Assembly (NCBI GenBank): GCA_963663315.1
Contig: OY760176.1
Coordinates: forward strand, 2,460,158 to 2,524,157
DNA: 64,000 nucleotides
Direction of reading: 5' to 3'
Source of the DNA: G963663315 sp963663315
GTDB taxonomy: Bacteria; Pseudomonadota; Gammaproteobacteria; Arenicellales; Poriferihabitantaceae
Of this stretch, positions 1 to 8,525 are shown in pieces (the first letter of the stretch is position 1; the number at the start of each line of letters is the position of its first letter). Under the pieces are notes generated by a model, which searched no databases, was not told the origin of the DNA, and worked only from the letters and a program-made list of their open reading frames with translations. A program made the position numbers and the translations under genes.

Positions 1-3000
1 AAATGTTTCTGATTGATCTTGAACAAGGCCGGATTGTCGAAGACGAAGAAATCAAGAATCAACTGGCTTCATCGCATAATTATCAGGAGTGGTTGAATCG
101 TACCCAGATCGAACTGGGATCCTTGCGTATCGCGGTGGGCGCGATGTCGCCGGACCCGGACACTCTGTTGAAGGCCCAGCAGGCCTTTGGTTATACCCAG
201 GAAGACCTCAAGTTTTTGCTATTGCCGATGATTGAGCATAGTGAGGAAGCGCTCGGTTCCATGGGTATGGATGCGCCACCCGCGGTAATGTCTGACAAGC
301 CTCGGCATCTTTCCAATTACTTCAAGCAAAATTTTGCCCAGGTCACCAATCCTCCGATCGATCCTATCCGTGAAGAACTGGTGATGGCGCTGTTCTCCCT
401 GATTGGTCCCCGCCCGAATCTGTTTGGTCAAAGTGATGGCGGGCAGGAAATGCGTTTGACCGTTGCCCAGCCAGTGCTGACCAACAATCAGCTTGAACGG
501 GTTCGGCAGATCGAAGACCATACCAATGGCGCATTTCGTACCAAGACATTGACGATCTGTTATCGGGCCAGTGAGGGAAAGCATGGGCTGGCCGAAGCGC
601 TCAGGGTTTTGTGCGGCAAGGCCGAGCAGGCAATCCTGCAAAAGGGATTCAATATCCTGATTCTGTCTGACCGACGGATGGATGCCGACAATATTGCCAT
701 TCCCGCTTTGTTGGCGACCTCTGCGGTACATCATCATCTGATCAGGAAGGGATTACGAACCAAATCCGGTCTGGTGGTTGAAACCGGCGCCTGCCTTGAA
801 GTGCATCACTTTGCGACGTTGGCCGGATATGGCGCAGAAGCGATTAATCCTTATGTTGCATTTGATACAGTCAATGCGCTGCTCGGTTATCTTGCGGAGA
901 AAATCAACTTCGAAGAGGCGCAGTCGCGCTACATCAAGGCAGTTAACAAGGGGTTGAAAAAGGTTATGTCGAAGATGGGCATTTCAACTTTCCAGTCTTA
1001 TTGCGGTGCGCAGATTTTTGATGTGGTCGGGTTGTCAGAAGAGCTTGTGGATGATTACTTTACAGGCACAAATTCACCGGTCCAGGGAATCGGCCTGAAC
1101 GAAATTGCGGAAGACATGTTCACCCTGCATCAGCGTGCTTATGGTGATCAACCTCTGTACCGGGATGCGCTTGATGCCGGAGGTGATTATGCGTTCCGGA
1201 TTCGCGGGGAAAACCATGTATGGAATCCGGAATCGGTATCACGTCTGCAACACGCTGTGCGGGCGAATAATGCCGAAACCTGGCAGGAGTTTTCCGATCT
1301 GGTAAATCAACAGGATAGAGCCCTGTTCAATCTGCGGGGCCTGTTTGAGTTTGACTGGGCGGAACACGCCATTCCGATAGACCAGGTAGAACCGGCCTCA
1401 CTAATTGTAAAACGATTTGCCACAGGCGCCATGTCATTCGGGTCGATTTCCCAGGAAGCCCATTCAACGCTTGCCATCGCGATGAATAAAATTGGCGGAA
1501 AATCGAATACCGGCGAAGGTGGAGAGGAAGAAGCGCGTTATCGGCCATTGAAGGACGGGTCAAGCAACCCGAAGCGATCAGCAATCAAACAGATCGCATC
1601 CGGGCGGTTCGGGGCTACAGCGGATTATCTGGTCAATGCGGATGATATTCAGATCAAGATGGCCCAGGGCGCAAAGCCGGGCGAAGGAGGACAATTACCC
1701 GGTTATAAGGTGAGTCGTCAAATCGCCAGTGTGCGTCATTCAACCCCGGGCGTAGGACTGATTTCGCCGCCACCGCACCATGATATCTACTCGATTGAAG
1801 ATCTGGCACAACTGATATTCGATTTGAAGAACGTCAATCCCGGAAGTCGTATTTCAGTGAAACTGGTCTCGGAGGTGGGTGTGGGTACGGTGGCCGCAGG
1901 GGTATCGAAAGCGCACGCCGACCACGTCACCATCTCGGGTTATGAAGGCGGCACCGGCGCCAGTCCGTTGACGTCGATCAAACATGCCGGCTCGCCCTGG
2001 GAAATCGGTCTGGCTGAAACTCACCAGACGCTGGTACTGAACAGACTGCGCGGGCGGATTGCGGTTCAGGTTGACGGCGGGTTGCGTACCGGGCGTGATG
2101 TCGCAGTGGCCGCATTACTTGGTGCAGATGAATTTGGTTTCGCGACTGCGCCGTTGATCGCACAGGGTTGCCTGATGATGCGAAAATGTCATTTGAATAC
2201 ATGCCCGGTCGGTATTGCGACCCAGGACCCTGAATTGAGGAAAAAATTCACAGGTCAGGCCGAGCATGTCATCAACTATTTCTTTTTCGTTGCAGAAGAG
2301 CTACGGAGAATCATGGCTAAACTCGGCATTGCCACAGTCAACGAAATGATCGGGCAAATGGACAGAATTAAAGTGTCGAAAGCGGTGAGCCGCTGGAAAA
2401 CACAGGGCCTCGATTATTCCCGGATTCTGACCAGGCCGGATGTGGGTACGGATGTCGCGGTTTACAATTGCGAAGTACAACAGCATGGTCTGGACAATGT
2501 GCTTGATCGGGAATTGATCCGACGCGCAGGACCGGCGCTCAATAACGGCGCCGCGGTTCAGACCGATATCGCTATTGCCAATGTGAATCGGGCATTCGGT
2601 ACGATGTTGTCGGGGGAAGTGGTACGAAAATATGGTCATGACGGCTTGCCGGCAGATACCATCTGCATTGATGCAAAAGGCACGGCGGGGCAGTCGCTGG
2701 GCGCCTGGCTTGCCAATGGCATCACGATTACGCTGGAAGGAGAAGCCAATGACTATGTGGGAAAAGGGTTGTCAGGCGGCAAACTGATCATTTATCCACC
2801 GGCAAATTCCGGGATTGGGGATCACAGAAAAAATATAATTGTCGGCAATACCGTATTGTATGGCGCGATTTGTGGTGAGGCTTATTTCAATGGCGTGGCA
2901 GGGGAACGATTCTGTGTGCGTAACTCGGGTGCAATCGCCGTGGTTGAAGGAGTCGGAGACCATGGCTGTGAATATATGACCGGTGGCATCGTGATCTGCC

Positions 3001-3359
3001 TTGGTGATACAGGCAGAAATTTTGCCGCAGGGATGTCGGGTGGTATCGGTTATGTGCTGGACCCGGGCGGGCGGTTTTCTGTGCGTTGTAATCAACAACT
3101 GGTATCACTGGAACAGGTTGATGTGGATCGCCGGTACGAAAATATAGACAACCCGCTGGAAGCGGATGAGGCACGACTGAGAAAATACATCGAAAATCAT
3201 TATGAGTATACCGGCAGCGAAATTGCCAGGCAGGTCCTGGATGACTGGAAAATATGTCTTCCGACTTTTACCAGGATACTGCCCCACGACTATGCGGCCG
3301 CCCTGCTGAAACTTGAACAAGACAATCAACCCGAGTACAGGAAGGCTCGACATGGGTAA
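1..3359 (+). CDS. gltB: Glutamate synthase large subunit, 5' end outside the window
   Basis: Large subunit of NADPH-dependent glutamate synthase, which moves the amide nitrogen of glutamine onto 2-oxoglutarate in ammonia assimilation. The reading frame is open at the left edge (first full codon at base 3), so about 1118 C-terminal residues are visible and the N-terminal glutamine amidotransferase domain is missing. Visible parts are the central domain, the FMN-binding synthase barrel with a GSISQEAH stretch near residue 480, the 3Fe-4S cysteines in CHLNTCPVG near residue 730, and the glycine-rich beta-helix at about 870-1080. The stop overlaps the gltD start by 8 bp, which indicates co-translation. 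Family assignment is firm. Confidence 0.97.
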   Translation, partial: MFLIDLEQGRIVEDEEIKNQLASSHNYQEWLNRTQIELGSLRIAVGAMSPDPDTLLKAQQAFGYTQEDLKFLLLPMIEHSEEALGSMGMDAPPAVMSDKPRHLSNYFKQNFAQVTNPPIDPIREELVMALFSLIGPRPNLFGQSDGGQEMRLTVAQPVLTNNQLERVRQIEDHTNGAFRTKTLTICYRASEGKHGLAEALRVLCGKAEQAILQKGFNILILSDRRMDADNIAIPALLATSAVHHHLIRKGLRTKSGLVVETGACLEVHHFATLAGYGAEAINPYVAFDTVNALLGYLAEKINFEEAQSRYIKAVNKGLKKVMSKMGISTFQSYCGAQIFDVVGLSEELVDDYFTGTNSPVQGIGLNEIAEDMFTLHQRAYGDQPLYRDALDAGGDYAFRIRGENHVWNPESVSRLQHAVRANNAETWQEFSDLVNQQDRALFNLRGLFEFDWAEHAIPIDQVEPASLIVKRFATGAMSFGSISQEAHSTLAIAMNKIGGKSNTGEGGEEEARYRPLKDGSSNPKRSAIKQIASGRFGATADYLVNADDIQIKMAQGAKPGEGGQLPGYKVSRQIASVRHSTPGVGLISPPPHHDIYSIEDLAQLIFDLKNVNPGSRISVKLVSEVGVGTVAAGVSKAHADHVTISGYEGGTGASPLTSIKHAGSPWEIGLAETHQTLVLNRLRGRIAVQVDGGLRTGRDVAVAALLGADEFGFATAPLIAQGCLMMRKCHLNTCPVGIATQDPELRKKFTGQAEHVINYFFFVAEELRRIMAKLGIATVNEMIGQMDRIKVSKAVSRWKTQGLDYSRILTRPDVGTDVAVYNCEVQQHGLDNVLDRELIRRAGPALNNGAAVQTDIAIANVNRAFGTMLSGEVVRKYGHDGLPADTICIDAKGTAGQSLGAWLANGITITLEGEANDYVGKGLSGGKLIIYPPANSGIGDHRKNIIVGNTVLYGAICGEAYFNGVAGERFCVRNSGAIAVVEGVGDHGCEYMTGGIVICLGDTGRNFAAGMSGGIGYVLDPGGRFSVRCNQQLVSLEQVDVDRRYENIDNPLEADEARLRKYIENHYEYTGSEIARQVLDDWKICLPTFTRILPHDYAAALLKLEQDNQPEYRKARHG

Positions 3360-4803
3360 GCCGACCGGGTTCATGGAGATTGAGCGACAGGAACGAAAAT
3401 ACGAAAAAGTTCAAAGCCGGGTTACCCATTTCAACGAGTTTGTCATCGAACTCGGTGAAAACGCACTGAGGGAGCAAGGCGCACGATGTATGGATTGTGG
3501 AATCCCGTATTGTCAGACCGGATGCCCTGTCAACAATATTATTCCGGACTGGAATGACCTGGTTTACCGGGGAGACTGGAAGCGGGCCAGTGATGTTCTG
3601 CATTCGACCAATAATTTCCCGGAATTTACCGGACGGGTCTGCCCGGCCCCCTGTGAAGCCTCGTGTACATTGAACATTGAAGATCGCCCGGTTACGATAA
3701 AAACCATCGAACTGAGTATCGTCGAACGGGCCTGGGCGGAAGGATGGATACAACCGCAGATTCCGGCCCACAGATCCGGTAAATATGTAGCCGTGATTGG
3801 TTCCGGCCCTGCCGGGCTGGCATGTGCCCAACAAATTGCCAGAGCGGGACATTCGGTTTCGCTGTACGAAAAACAGGAACGAAGCGGCGGATTGTTGCGC
3901 TACGGCATCCCGGATTTTAAACTGGACAAACTGGTGATTGACCGTCGTATGGCGCAAATGAAAACCGAGGGCGTGAAATTTCATTCGGGTATTCATGTTG
4001 GTGTCGATATTCCGGTTTCATTCCTGTTCGAGACTTTTGACGCCATCGTTTTAAGCGGGGGCGCCGAGCATCCGCGTGACCTGGAAGTAGCGGGCAGGGA
4101 ATACGAGGGTATCCACTTTGCGATGGATTTCCTGAGATCAAACACACGAAGGGTGCAGGGACACACGGTTGATGACAGTCAATTTATCAGCGCCGAAGAT
4201 AAGCATGTGATCGTCATTGGCGGAGGTGATACCGGGTCGGACTGTATCGGCACGTCAATAAGACAAAAGGCCAGGTCAGTCACCCAAATCGAAATACTGT
4301 CGGAGCCGCCTGAAAAGGAAAACAAGGCTTTGACCTGGCCAAACTGGCCTCACAAGCTGCGTACTTCTTCGTCCCAGGAAGAAGGATGCAATCGCATCTG
4401 GGATGTCAAGACGCATCATTTCAATGAAGATGGCAAAGGCTGCGTTTCTTCGATACAGTGTATCAAGGTGGCCTGGGACCGGGTAGACGGTCAGTGGCAG
4501 ATGAGAGATGTCGAAGGCTCGGAGTTTCTGCTGAAAGCGGATCTGGTATTGCTTGCGATGGGGTTTGTTCATCCTGTTTATGAAGGACTGCTTGAGAATA
4601 TGGAAATCGAACGGGACAACCGGGGCAATGTCAATGCACCGGAAAGTGGTGCAGGCGCTTATCAGACCAACATCGAAAAAGTGTTTTCAGCGGGTGACAT
4701 GCGACGCGGACAATCGCTGGTGGTCTGGGCGATTCGGGAGGGGCGATGTTGCGCCCGGGCGGTCGATCAGTTTCTGCAGGGACATAGTGATCTGCCGGAA
4801 TAA
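3352..4803 (+). CDS. gltD: Glutamate synthase small subunit
   Basis: Small subunit of glutamate synthase. It oxidises NADPH and passes electrons through FAD and Fe-S clusters to GltB. The N-terminal third carries the 4Fe-4S cysteines (CMDCGIPYCQTGC and a later CPAPCEASC). They are followed by a dinucleotide-binding GSGPAGLACA motif and a second NADPH-site motif, GGGDTGSDC. The ATG at 3352 is preferred over an upstream TTG at 3313 because an AGGAAGG ribosome-binding site sits 6 bases before it. At 483 aa the length is normal. It overlaps gltB by 8 bp. Confidence 0.95.
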   Translation: MGKPTGFMEIERQERKYEKVQSRVTHFNEFVIELGENALREQGARCMDCGIPYCQTGCPVNNIIPDWNDLVYRGDWKRASDVLHSTNNFPEFTGRVCPAPCEASCTLNIEDRPVTIKTIELSIVERAWAEGWIQPQIPAHRSGKYVAVIGSGPAGLACAQQIARAGHSVSLYEKQERSGGLLRYGIPDFKLDKLVIDRRMAQMKTEGVKFHSGIHVGVDIPVSFLFETFDAIVLSGGAEHPRDLEVAGREYEGIHFAMDFLRSNTRRVQGHTVDDSQFISAEDKHVIVIGGGDTGSDCIGTSIRQKARSVTQIEILSEPPEKENKALTWPNWPHKLRTSSSQEEGCNRIWDVKTHHFNEDGKGCVSSIQCIKVAWDRVDGQWQMRDVEGSEFLLKADLVLLAMGFVHPVYEGLLENMEIERDNRGNVNAPESGAGAYQTNIEKVFSAGDMRRGQSLVVWAIREGRCCARAVDQFLQGHSDLPE

Positions 4804-4860
4804 GTCCTGCGCACGCCACCATGTGCATCGACCGACGACTGTTCATGCCCATGAATAGCC

Positions 4861-5904
4861 ATGAATGACCGGTTTTTGAGGGCACTGCGATGTCAGCCGG
4901 TTGACTGTACGCCGATTTGGATCATGCGTCAGGCTGGGCGCTATCTGCCGGAATATCGACAAAGCCGCGCTCGCGCCGGGGATTTTCTGACGCTATGCAA
5001 AGTACCCGCACTGGCCTGTGAAGTGACGCTGCAACCGATTCGCAGATTCAACCTGGATGCCGCCATTATTTTCTCCGACATTCTGACGATCCCGGATGCC
5101 ATGGGTCTGGGTCTGACACTGAATGAAGGGGTTGGACCCAGATTCGAACGCCCGTTGAGATCCGGAAGTGAGGTCGAAAAATTGCCCGAAGTGGAGGTGG
5201 AAACACAACTGAACTACGTTATGGAAGCCATTCGGATGACTCGCAGGGAGCTCGAAGGTAAAGTCCCGTTGATTGGATTCGGGGGCAGTCCCTGGACTTT
5301 GGCCACCTACATGGTCGAGGGGGGAGGGAGCCGGGATTTCGTGCAGGTCAAGGGCATGATGCATGATCAACCGGCAACCATGCACCGGTTGCTGCAGAAG
5401 ATCACCCTGGCGGTGATTGATTATCTTAAGGCGCAAGTCAGGGCGGGGGCGCAAGCAGTCATGGTGTTCGATACATGGGGAGGGGTGTTGAGTACGCCGG
5501 ACTACCAGGAATTCTCACTTGATTATATGGCGCAAATCGTGTCGGCGCTGAAAACGGATCCGGCCTGTTCTGCAACCCCGGTGACCCTGTTTACTAAAGG
5601 CGGGTCGGGGTGGCTGGAGCAAATCGCACGAACCGGATGCGATGCGATCGGCCTGGACTGGACGGTCTCACTGGGTGAGGCCAGAAAAAGGACAGGAGGA
5701 TCGGTTGCCCTGCAGGGCAATATGGACCCCACTGTACTCTATGCCTCCAATGACAAAGTGGAACAGGAAGCGAAGCGCGTACTGGATGATTTCGGATCAG
5801 GTGAAGGGCATATCTTCAATCTGGGCCACGGTATTCACCCCGGCATAAACCCGGAGCGCGTGCAAACGCTGGTGGAAGCGGTGCACAGGGAGAGTCAGAG
5901 ATGA
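4861..5904 (+). CDS. hemE: Uroporphyrinogen decarboxylase
   Basis: Converts uroporphyrinogen III to coproporphyrinogen III in haem synthesis, in the cytoplasm. The 347-aa protein has the family N-terminal signature RQAGRYLPEYR and the FSDILTIPDAMG stretch, with a normal C-terminus. It follows gltD by 57 bp, the usual gammaproteobacterial order. The last 57 bp of the region (5849-5905, spanning the stop codon) are repeated exactly at 6753-6809, so its 3' end appears to have served as an insertion target and been rebuilt. The coding sequence itself looks intact. Confidence 0.96.
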   Translation: MNDRFLRALRCQPVDCTPIWIMRQAGRYLPEYRQSRARAGDFLTLCKVPALACEVTLQPIRRFNLDAAIIFSDILTIPDAMGLGLTLNEGVGPRFERPLRSGSEVEKLPEVEVETQLNYVMEAIRMTRRELEGKVPLIGFGGSPWTLATYMVEGGGSRDFVQVKGMMHDQPATMHRLLQKITLAVIDYLKAQVRAGAQAVMVFDTWGGVLSTPDYQEFSLDYMAQIVSALKTDPACSATPVTLFTKGGSGWLEQIARTGCDAIGLDWTVSLGEARKRTGGSVALQGNMDPTVLYASNDKVEQEAKRVLDDFGSGEGHIFNLGHGIHPGINPERVQTLVEAVHRESQR

Positions 5905-5905
5905 C
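5849..5905 (+). repeat. Left copy of 57-bp direct repeat (hemE 3' end)
   Basis: Identical over 57 bases to 6753-6809. This copy supplies the last codons and stop of hemE. The arrangement, with an intact gene end, then an accessory segment, then a free copy of the same gene end, is the usual signature of an integrative element that used a gene 3' end as its attachment site. No integrase gene remains between the copies, so the att role is inference. Confidence 0.85.
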
Positions 5906-5915
5906 AAACCAAAGT

Positions 5916-5975
5916 GTCTGGAAATCGGCGCCAACACAAGCCATCCGCTATGCGTTAAGCCGTTGGAAGAATATC
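5916..5975 (+). pseudogene. IS66-family transposase relic
   Basis: In the frame that starts at the ATG overlapping the hemE stop (5901), the translation contains AIRYALSRW preceded by WKS. This matches the conserved stretch near the C-terminus of IS66 transposases, just before their DNNxxER catalytic region. Only about 20 residues are recognisable before the frame runs into the toxin gene on the other strand. It is a remnant with no function expected. The call rests on one short motif. Confidence 0.55.
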
Positions 5976-5985
5976 ATTGGGGGGA

Positions 5986-6309
5986 TTATTCTGCGAAAAT
6001 TTCAGCGAGGACAGATAACACCGGTTCGTGATATGCGGCGCTGAGATCGCCCATAGAACGACCCAAGCGTGATTGATCAATGGTTCGAAGCTGATCCAGA
6101 GCTACTTCACCCATTTTGCTGTCATGGTTTACAGGCACTCTTGTGGGCCAGCCGCGTAAACGAGTGGTCATTGGTGCAACGATCACCGTTTTCAGTTTGT
6201 CATTCATGGGGTTAGGTGAAACAACGAGAACAGGCCGACTTCCGGCCTGTTCGCTACCTTGAGCAGGGTTCAAGTTTACTCTCCAGACACTGAAACGCCT
6301 GACCATCAT
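5986..6309 (-). CDS. MazF/PemK-type toxin
   Basis: Likely type II toxin, a ribosome-independent mRNA endoribonuclease. The 107-aa protein shows the family layout: an N-terminal stretch VWRVNLNPAQGSEQ, then RPVLVVSP, then a TRLRGWPTRV segment around the nucleic-acid-binding loop. The ATG at 6309 overlaps the antitoxin stop by 4 bp (ATGA), normal for such pairs; an upstream in-frame GTG at 6315 is less likely. It lies inside the segment bounded by 57-bp direct repeats, consistent with a module that stabilises an inserted element. Target sequence specificity cannot be read from the protein. Confidence 0.88.
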   Translation of the reverse strand: MMVRRFSVWRVNLNPAQGSEQAGSRPVLVVSPNPMNDKLKTVIVAPMTTRLRGWPTRVPVNHDSKMGEVALDQLRTIDQSRLGRSMGDLSAAYHEPVLSVLAEIFAE

Positions 6310-6539
6310 TCCCACTCATGTTCATCAAGGGAGGGTTCTGGTACATTTTTCAGTAACATAGGCTCTTCATCGGCCCCTTGCCATAAAGCGGCATTGTTCC
6401 AATCTGCGCGAACATGACGCACAACGCGTTTGATTTCCAGTTCAATAACATCACCGGCTTTGGCGCTGATGGTCTTCAATTCGCTGGCGGGTATGGTGAG
6501 TCCAACACTATTGCCGACTGGTCGCAGTTTCGCTTGCAT
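6306..6539 (-). CDS. MazE/AbrB-type antitoxin
   Basis: Antitoxin partner of the adjacent MazF-like protein. Residues 1-45 form an AbrB/MazE swapped-hairpin DNA-binding domain (LRPVGNSVGLTIP, GDVIELEI). The acidic C-terminal half, ending DEHEWE, would wrap the toxin. The ATG at 6539 is chosen because an AGGG motif lies about 8 bases upstream; the in-frame GTG at 6548 is too close to that site. The pair probably represses its own promoter, and inverted repeats lie just upstream. Confidence 0.88.
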   Translation of the reverse strand: MQAKLRPVGNSVGLTIPASELKTISAKAGDVIELEIKRVVRHVRADWNNAALWQGADEEPMLLKNVPEPSLDEHEWE

Positions 6540-6562
6540 AATGATCACCCTTTTGGGTGGTG

Positions 6563-6591
6563 ATTATATTGTTATAACATTCTAGCGTTAT
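6563..6591 (-). promoter_or_regulatory. Probable toxin-antitoxin promoter and operator
   Basis: Upstream of the antitoxin, the minus strand carries a TATAAT box (plus-strand 6563-6568). Beside it is an inverted repeat, ATAAC-N8-GTTAT (6574-6591). A second short hairpin, CACCC-TTTT-GGGTG, lies nearer the start codon. MazEF-type operons usually autorepress through such palindromes; binding here is inference. Confidence 0.4.
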
Positions 6592-6752
6592 TTGCTCGTG
6601 AGATCAAACAGTTTTCTAACAGCAGCCTGCAAGTGGTTCGAGAGAAAATTGAATCAGTCGGCCCCGAAAATGCCGAATCATGCTCATAACTATCTGACCA
6701 GAATGGATATGTTTTGCCTGGAGCACCCTTCCTGATATTGACCCCAGGAATG

Positions 6753-6809
6753 ACCCGGAGCGCGTGCAAACGCTGGTGGAAGCGGTGCACAGGGAGAGTC
6801 AGAGATGAC
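6753..6809 (+). repeat. Right copy of 57-bp direct repeat (displaced hemE 3' end)
   Basis: Exact copy of 5849-5905, including the hemE stop codon, lying 28 bp before the rpoH stop on the other strand. The preceding 20 bases match hemE at about 14 positions and similarity then fades. If the element between the repeats were removed, hemE and rpoH would sit tail to tail with about 28 bp between them, which is a plausible ancestral arrangement. Confidence 0.85.
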
Positions 6810-6836
6810 TCAGAAGACTGTGGATTACGACACGGA

Positions 6837-7694
6837 TCAAGTCAGGGAAATCACGTTTTTCATGGTTTCCATGGCCCGCTTTTCTATCTGTCGGATTCTT
6901 TCTGCCGATACCCCGTACTCATCTGCAAGATCATGCAGGGTGGTTTTGTCATCACTCAACCATCGACGGGTAACGATGTCCTTGCTCCGCTCATCCAGTC
7001 CCTCAAGAGCAGCACCGAGTTGTTGCTGCTGTTGTTGCTTGTATTCGCTGTTTCCAAATACAACCTCGGGGTCATAACGACAGTCTCCGAGATACTGGGA
7101 AGGCGCCAGAAAGGCCCCATCATCATCCTGGTCTGCATAAGCATCAAATGCGACATCCGTGCTACTTAATCTCGATTCCATTTCCCGAACGGTACTGGTG
7201 TCGACATCCAGATTATCAGCAAGGTTGGTCACGTCTGCATCATTCATCCATCCCCATTTGGTGCGGGACTTTCTCAGGTTGAAGAATAGCTTGCGCTGTG
7301 CCTTGGTGGTGGCAACCTTGACCATGCGCCAGTTGCGCAGTACGTAATCGTATATTTCTGCCCGTATCCAGTGCACCGCATATGATACAAGTCGAACTTC
7401 ACGGGTCGGGTCGAAGTGTTTGACAGCTTTCATCAATCCGATGCTTCCTTCCTGAATCAGGTCGGGTAGCGGCAAGCCATAGCCCATAAAACCCCGTGCC
7501 ACCTTGACCACATGTCGAAGATGAGATAATACCAGTTCGCGTGCGGCTTCGAGGTCACCGTCATCACGATAACGAACTGCCAGGTCGTACTCTTGTTCTG
7601 CAGTCAGAATTGGAGCTGCGTTGACAACCCGCATATAGGCAACCAGACTGCCACTGGCAGAAAGTTGCATCGGAATGGGTAAACTTTGGGTCAT
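6837..7694 (-). CDS. rpoH: Heat-shock RNA polymerase sigma factor (sigma-32)
   Basis: Directs RNA polymerase to heat-shock promoters. The 285-aa protein carries region 2 (DLIQEGSIGLMKAVKHFDP, about 81-99), the sigma-32-specific RpoH box (QRKLFFNLRKS, about 132-142) and a region 4 helix-turn-helix (LADEYGVSAERIRQIEKRAM) at the C-terminus. An unusual run of six glutamines lies before region 4. A perfect CIRCE operator 34 bp upstream of the start suggests HrcA control of the sigma factor gene. It is a single gene facing the toxin-antitoxin insert at its 3' end. Confidence 0.96.
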   Translation of the reverse strand: MTQSLPIPMQLSASGSLVAYMRVVNAAPILTAEQEYDLAVRYRDDGDLEAARELVLSHLRHVVKVARGFMGYGLPLPDLIQEGSIGLMKAVKHFDPTREVRLVSYAVHWIRAEIYDYVLRNWRMVKVATTKAQRKLFFNLRKSRTKWGWMNDADVTNLADNLDVDTSTVREMESRLSSTDVAFDAYADQDDDGAFLAPSQYLGDCRYDPEVVFGNSEYKQQQQQQLGAALEGLDERSKDIVTRRWLSDDKTTLHDLADEYGVSAERIRQIEKRAMETMKNVISLT

Positions 7695-7727
7695 TGATCT
7701 GTGTAATCAGGTTTTGGTTATCAATTT

Positions 7728-7754
7728 TAGCACTCAATTGAATAGAGTGCTAAT
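7728..7754. promoter_or_regulatory. CIRCE operator (HrcA binding site) upstream of rpoH
   Basis: Perfect 9-9-9 inverted repeat TTAGCACTC-N9-GAGTGCTAA, the consensus operator of the HrcA heat-shock repressor. It starts 34 bp upstream of the rpoH ATG, where it would overlap the promoter or early transcript. No other heat-shock gene adjoins, so rpoH is the natural target. hrcA itself is not in the window. Confidence 0.93.
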
Positions 7755-7795
7755 AATTTTGAAAGTTCCGCAGAATGATTCATTTATCCACGCCC

Positions 7796-8524
7796 TTAAC
7801 CTGATTCCCCTTCAACCCATGCCCTGATTTTCAACTCCGCTTCCTTTGCGACCCGGTCCCGGGAATCGCTCGGGACCAGCAATTCAAAAACCATGACTCG
7901 AACCCGTATCCTGCCCAGACAGACAGTCCGCCATACGCTCTGCAGGAACGTCAGGTTTCTCTCATAACTGACTCCGGTCTCTCGATTACCGTATTTGTCT
8001 GAATAGCGCAGGGCGACAGGTTGCACGCGGACATTGCTGTCAATCGCAGATTGCACCAGCCTTGGATAAAATCGATTAACGGTGTATCCATCTGTGGTTA
8101 TGCCTTCAGGAAAGATCAGGACTGACTGGTTTTTTGATAATGACTCCGAAAGTCTGCCGATCGCAACCTTTGCTCCCTTGCCTCTATCGATGAACAATGT
8201 TCCCGCTGTTTTTATAATGAAGCCCAATACCGGCCAGCCTGCTATTTCACCTTTTGCCAGGAAGACAACCGGCAGTTCTGACCCGACCACCGAAATATCC
8301 AGCCAGGAAACATGATTGGACACCACCAATGCCCCAGGAACATGAGCGGCTCCGCTGAATTCACATTGAACACCCGCAACCCGGGTGACACATTTGTGCC
8401 AGAACCGTATAATCCTCGTATATGACCTGGATGTAAGAAAAACCGACAGGACGCTACAGGCTAACCCCGCAAGAACCAGCAGGCAAAGTAAAATTATTTT
8501 GACTATGCCAGCAATTCTGTTCAC
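7796..8524 (-). CDS. plsC: 1-acyl-sn-glycerol-3-phosphate acyltransferase
   Basis: Membrane-bound acyltransferase that converts lysophosphatidate to phosphatidate in phospholipid synthesis. An N-terminal hydrophobic helix (about 8-30) precedes the catalytic NHVSWLD motif (HX4D, residues 71-76) and the FPEG substrate motif (138-141). The frame is open far upstream into hslU, but the GTG at 8524, one base past the hslU stop, gives a normal 242-aa protein. No strong ribosome-binding site is visible, so translation may couple to hslU. Other lysophospholipid acyltransferases of this superfamily cannot be excluded. Confidence 0.85.
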   Translation of the reverse strand: MNRIAGIVKIILLCLLVLAGLACSVLSVFLTSRSYTRIIRFWHKCVTRVAGVQCEFSGAAHVPGALVVSNHVSWLDISVVGSELPVVFLAKGEIAGWPVLGFIIKTAGTLFIDRGKGAKVAIGRLSESLSKNQSVLIFPEGITTDGYTVNRFYPRLVQSAIDSNVRVQPVALRYSDKYGNRETGVSYERNLTFLQSVWRTVCLGRIRVRVMVFELLVPSDSRDRVAKEAELKIRAWVEGESG

Positions 8525-8525
8525 A

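Noticed and set aside
3268..3996. Open frame of 242 codons on the minus strand
   Set aside because: Antisense to the gltB end and the cysteine-rich start of gltD.
6572..6790. Open frame on the minus strand beside the toxin-antitoxin pair
   Set aside because: It runs through the 57-bp repeat and the antitoxin upstream region, has no motif and no ribosome-binding site.
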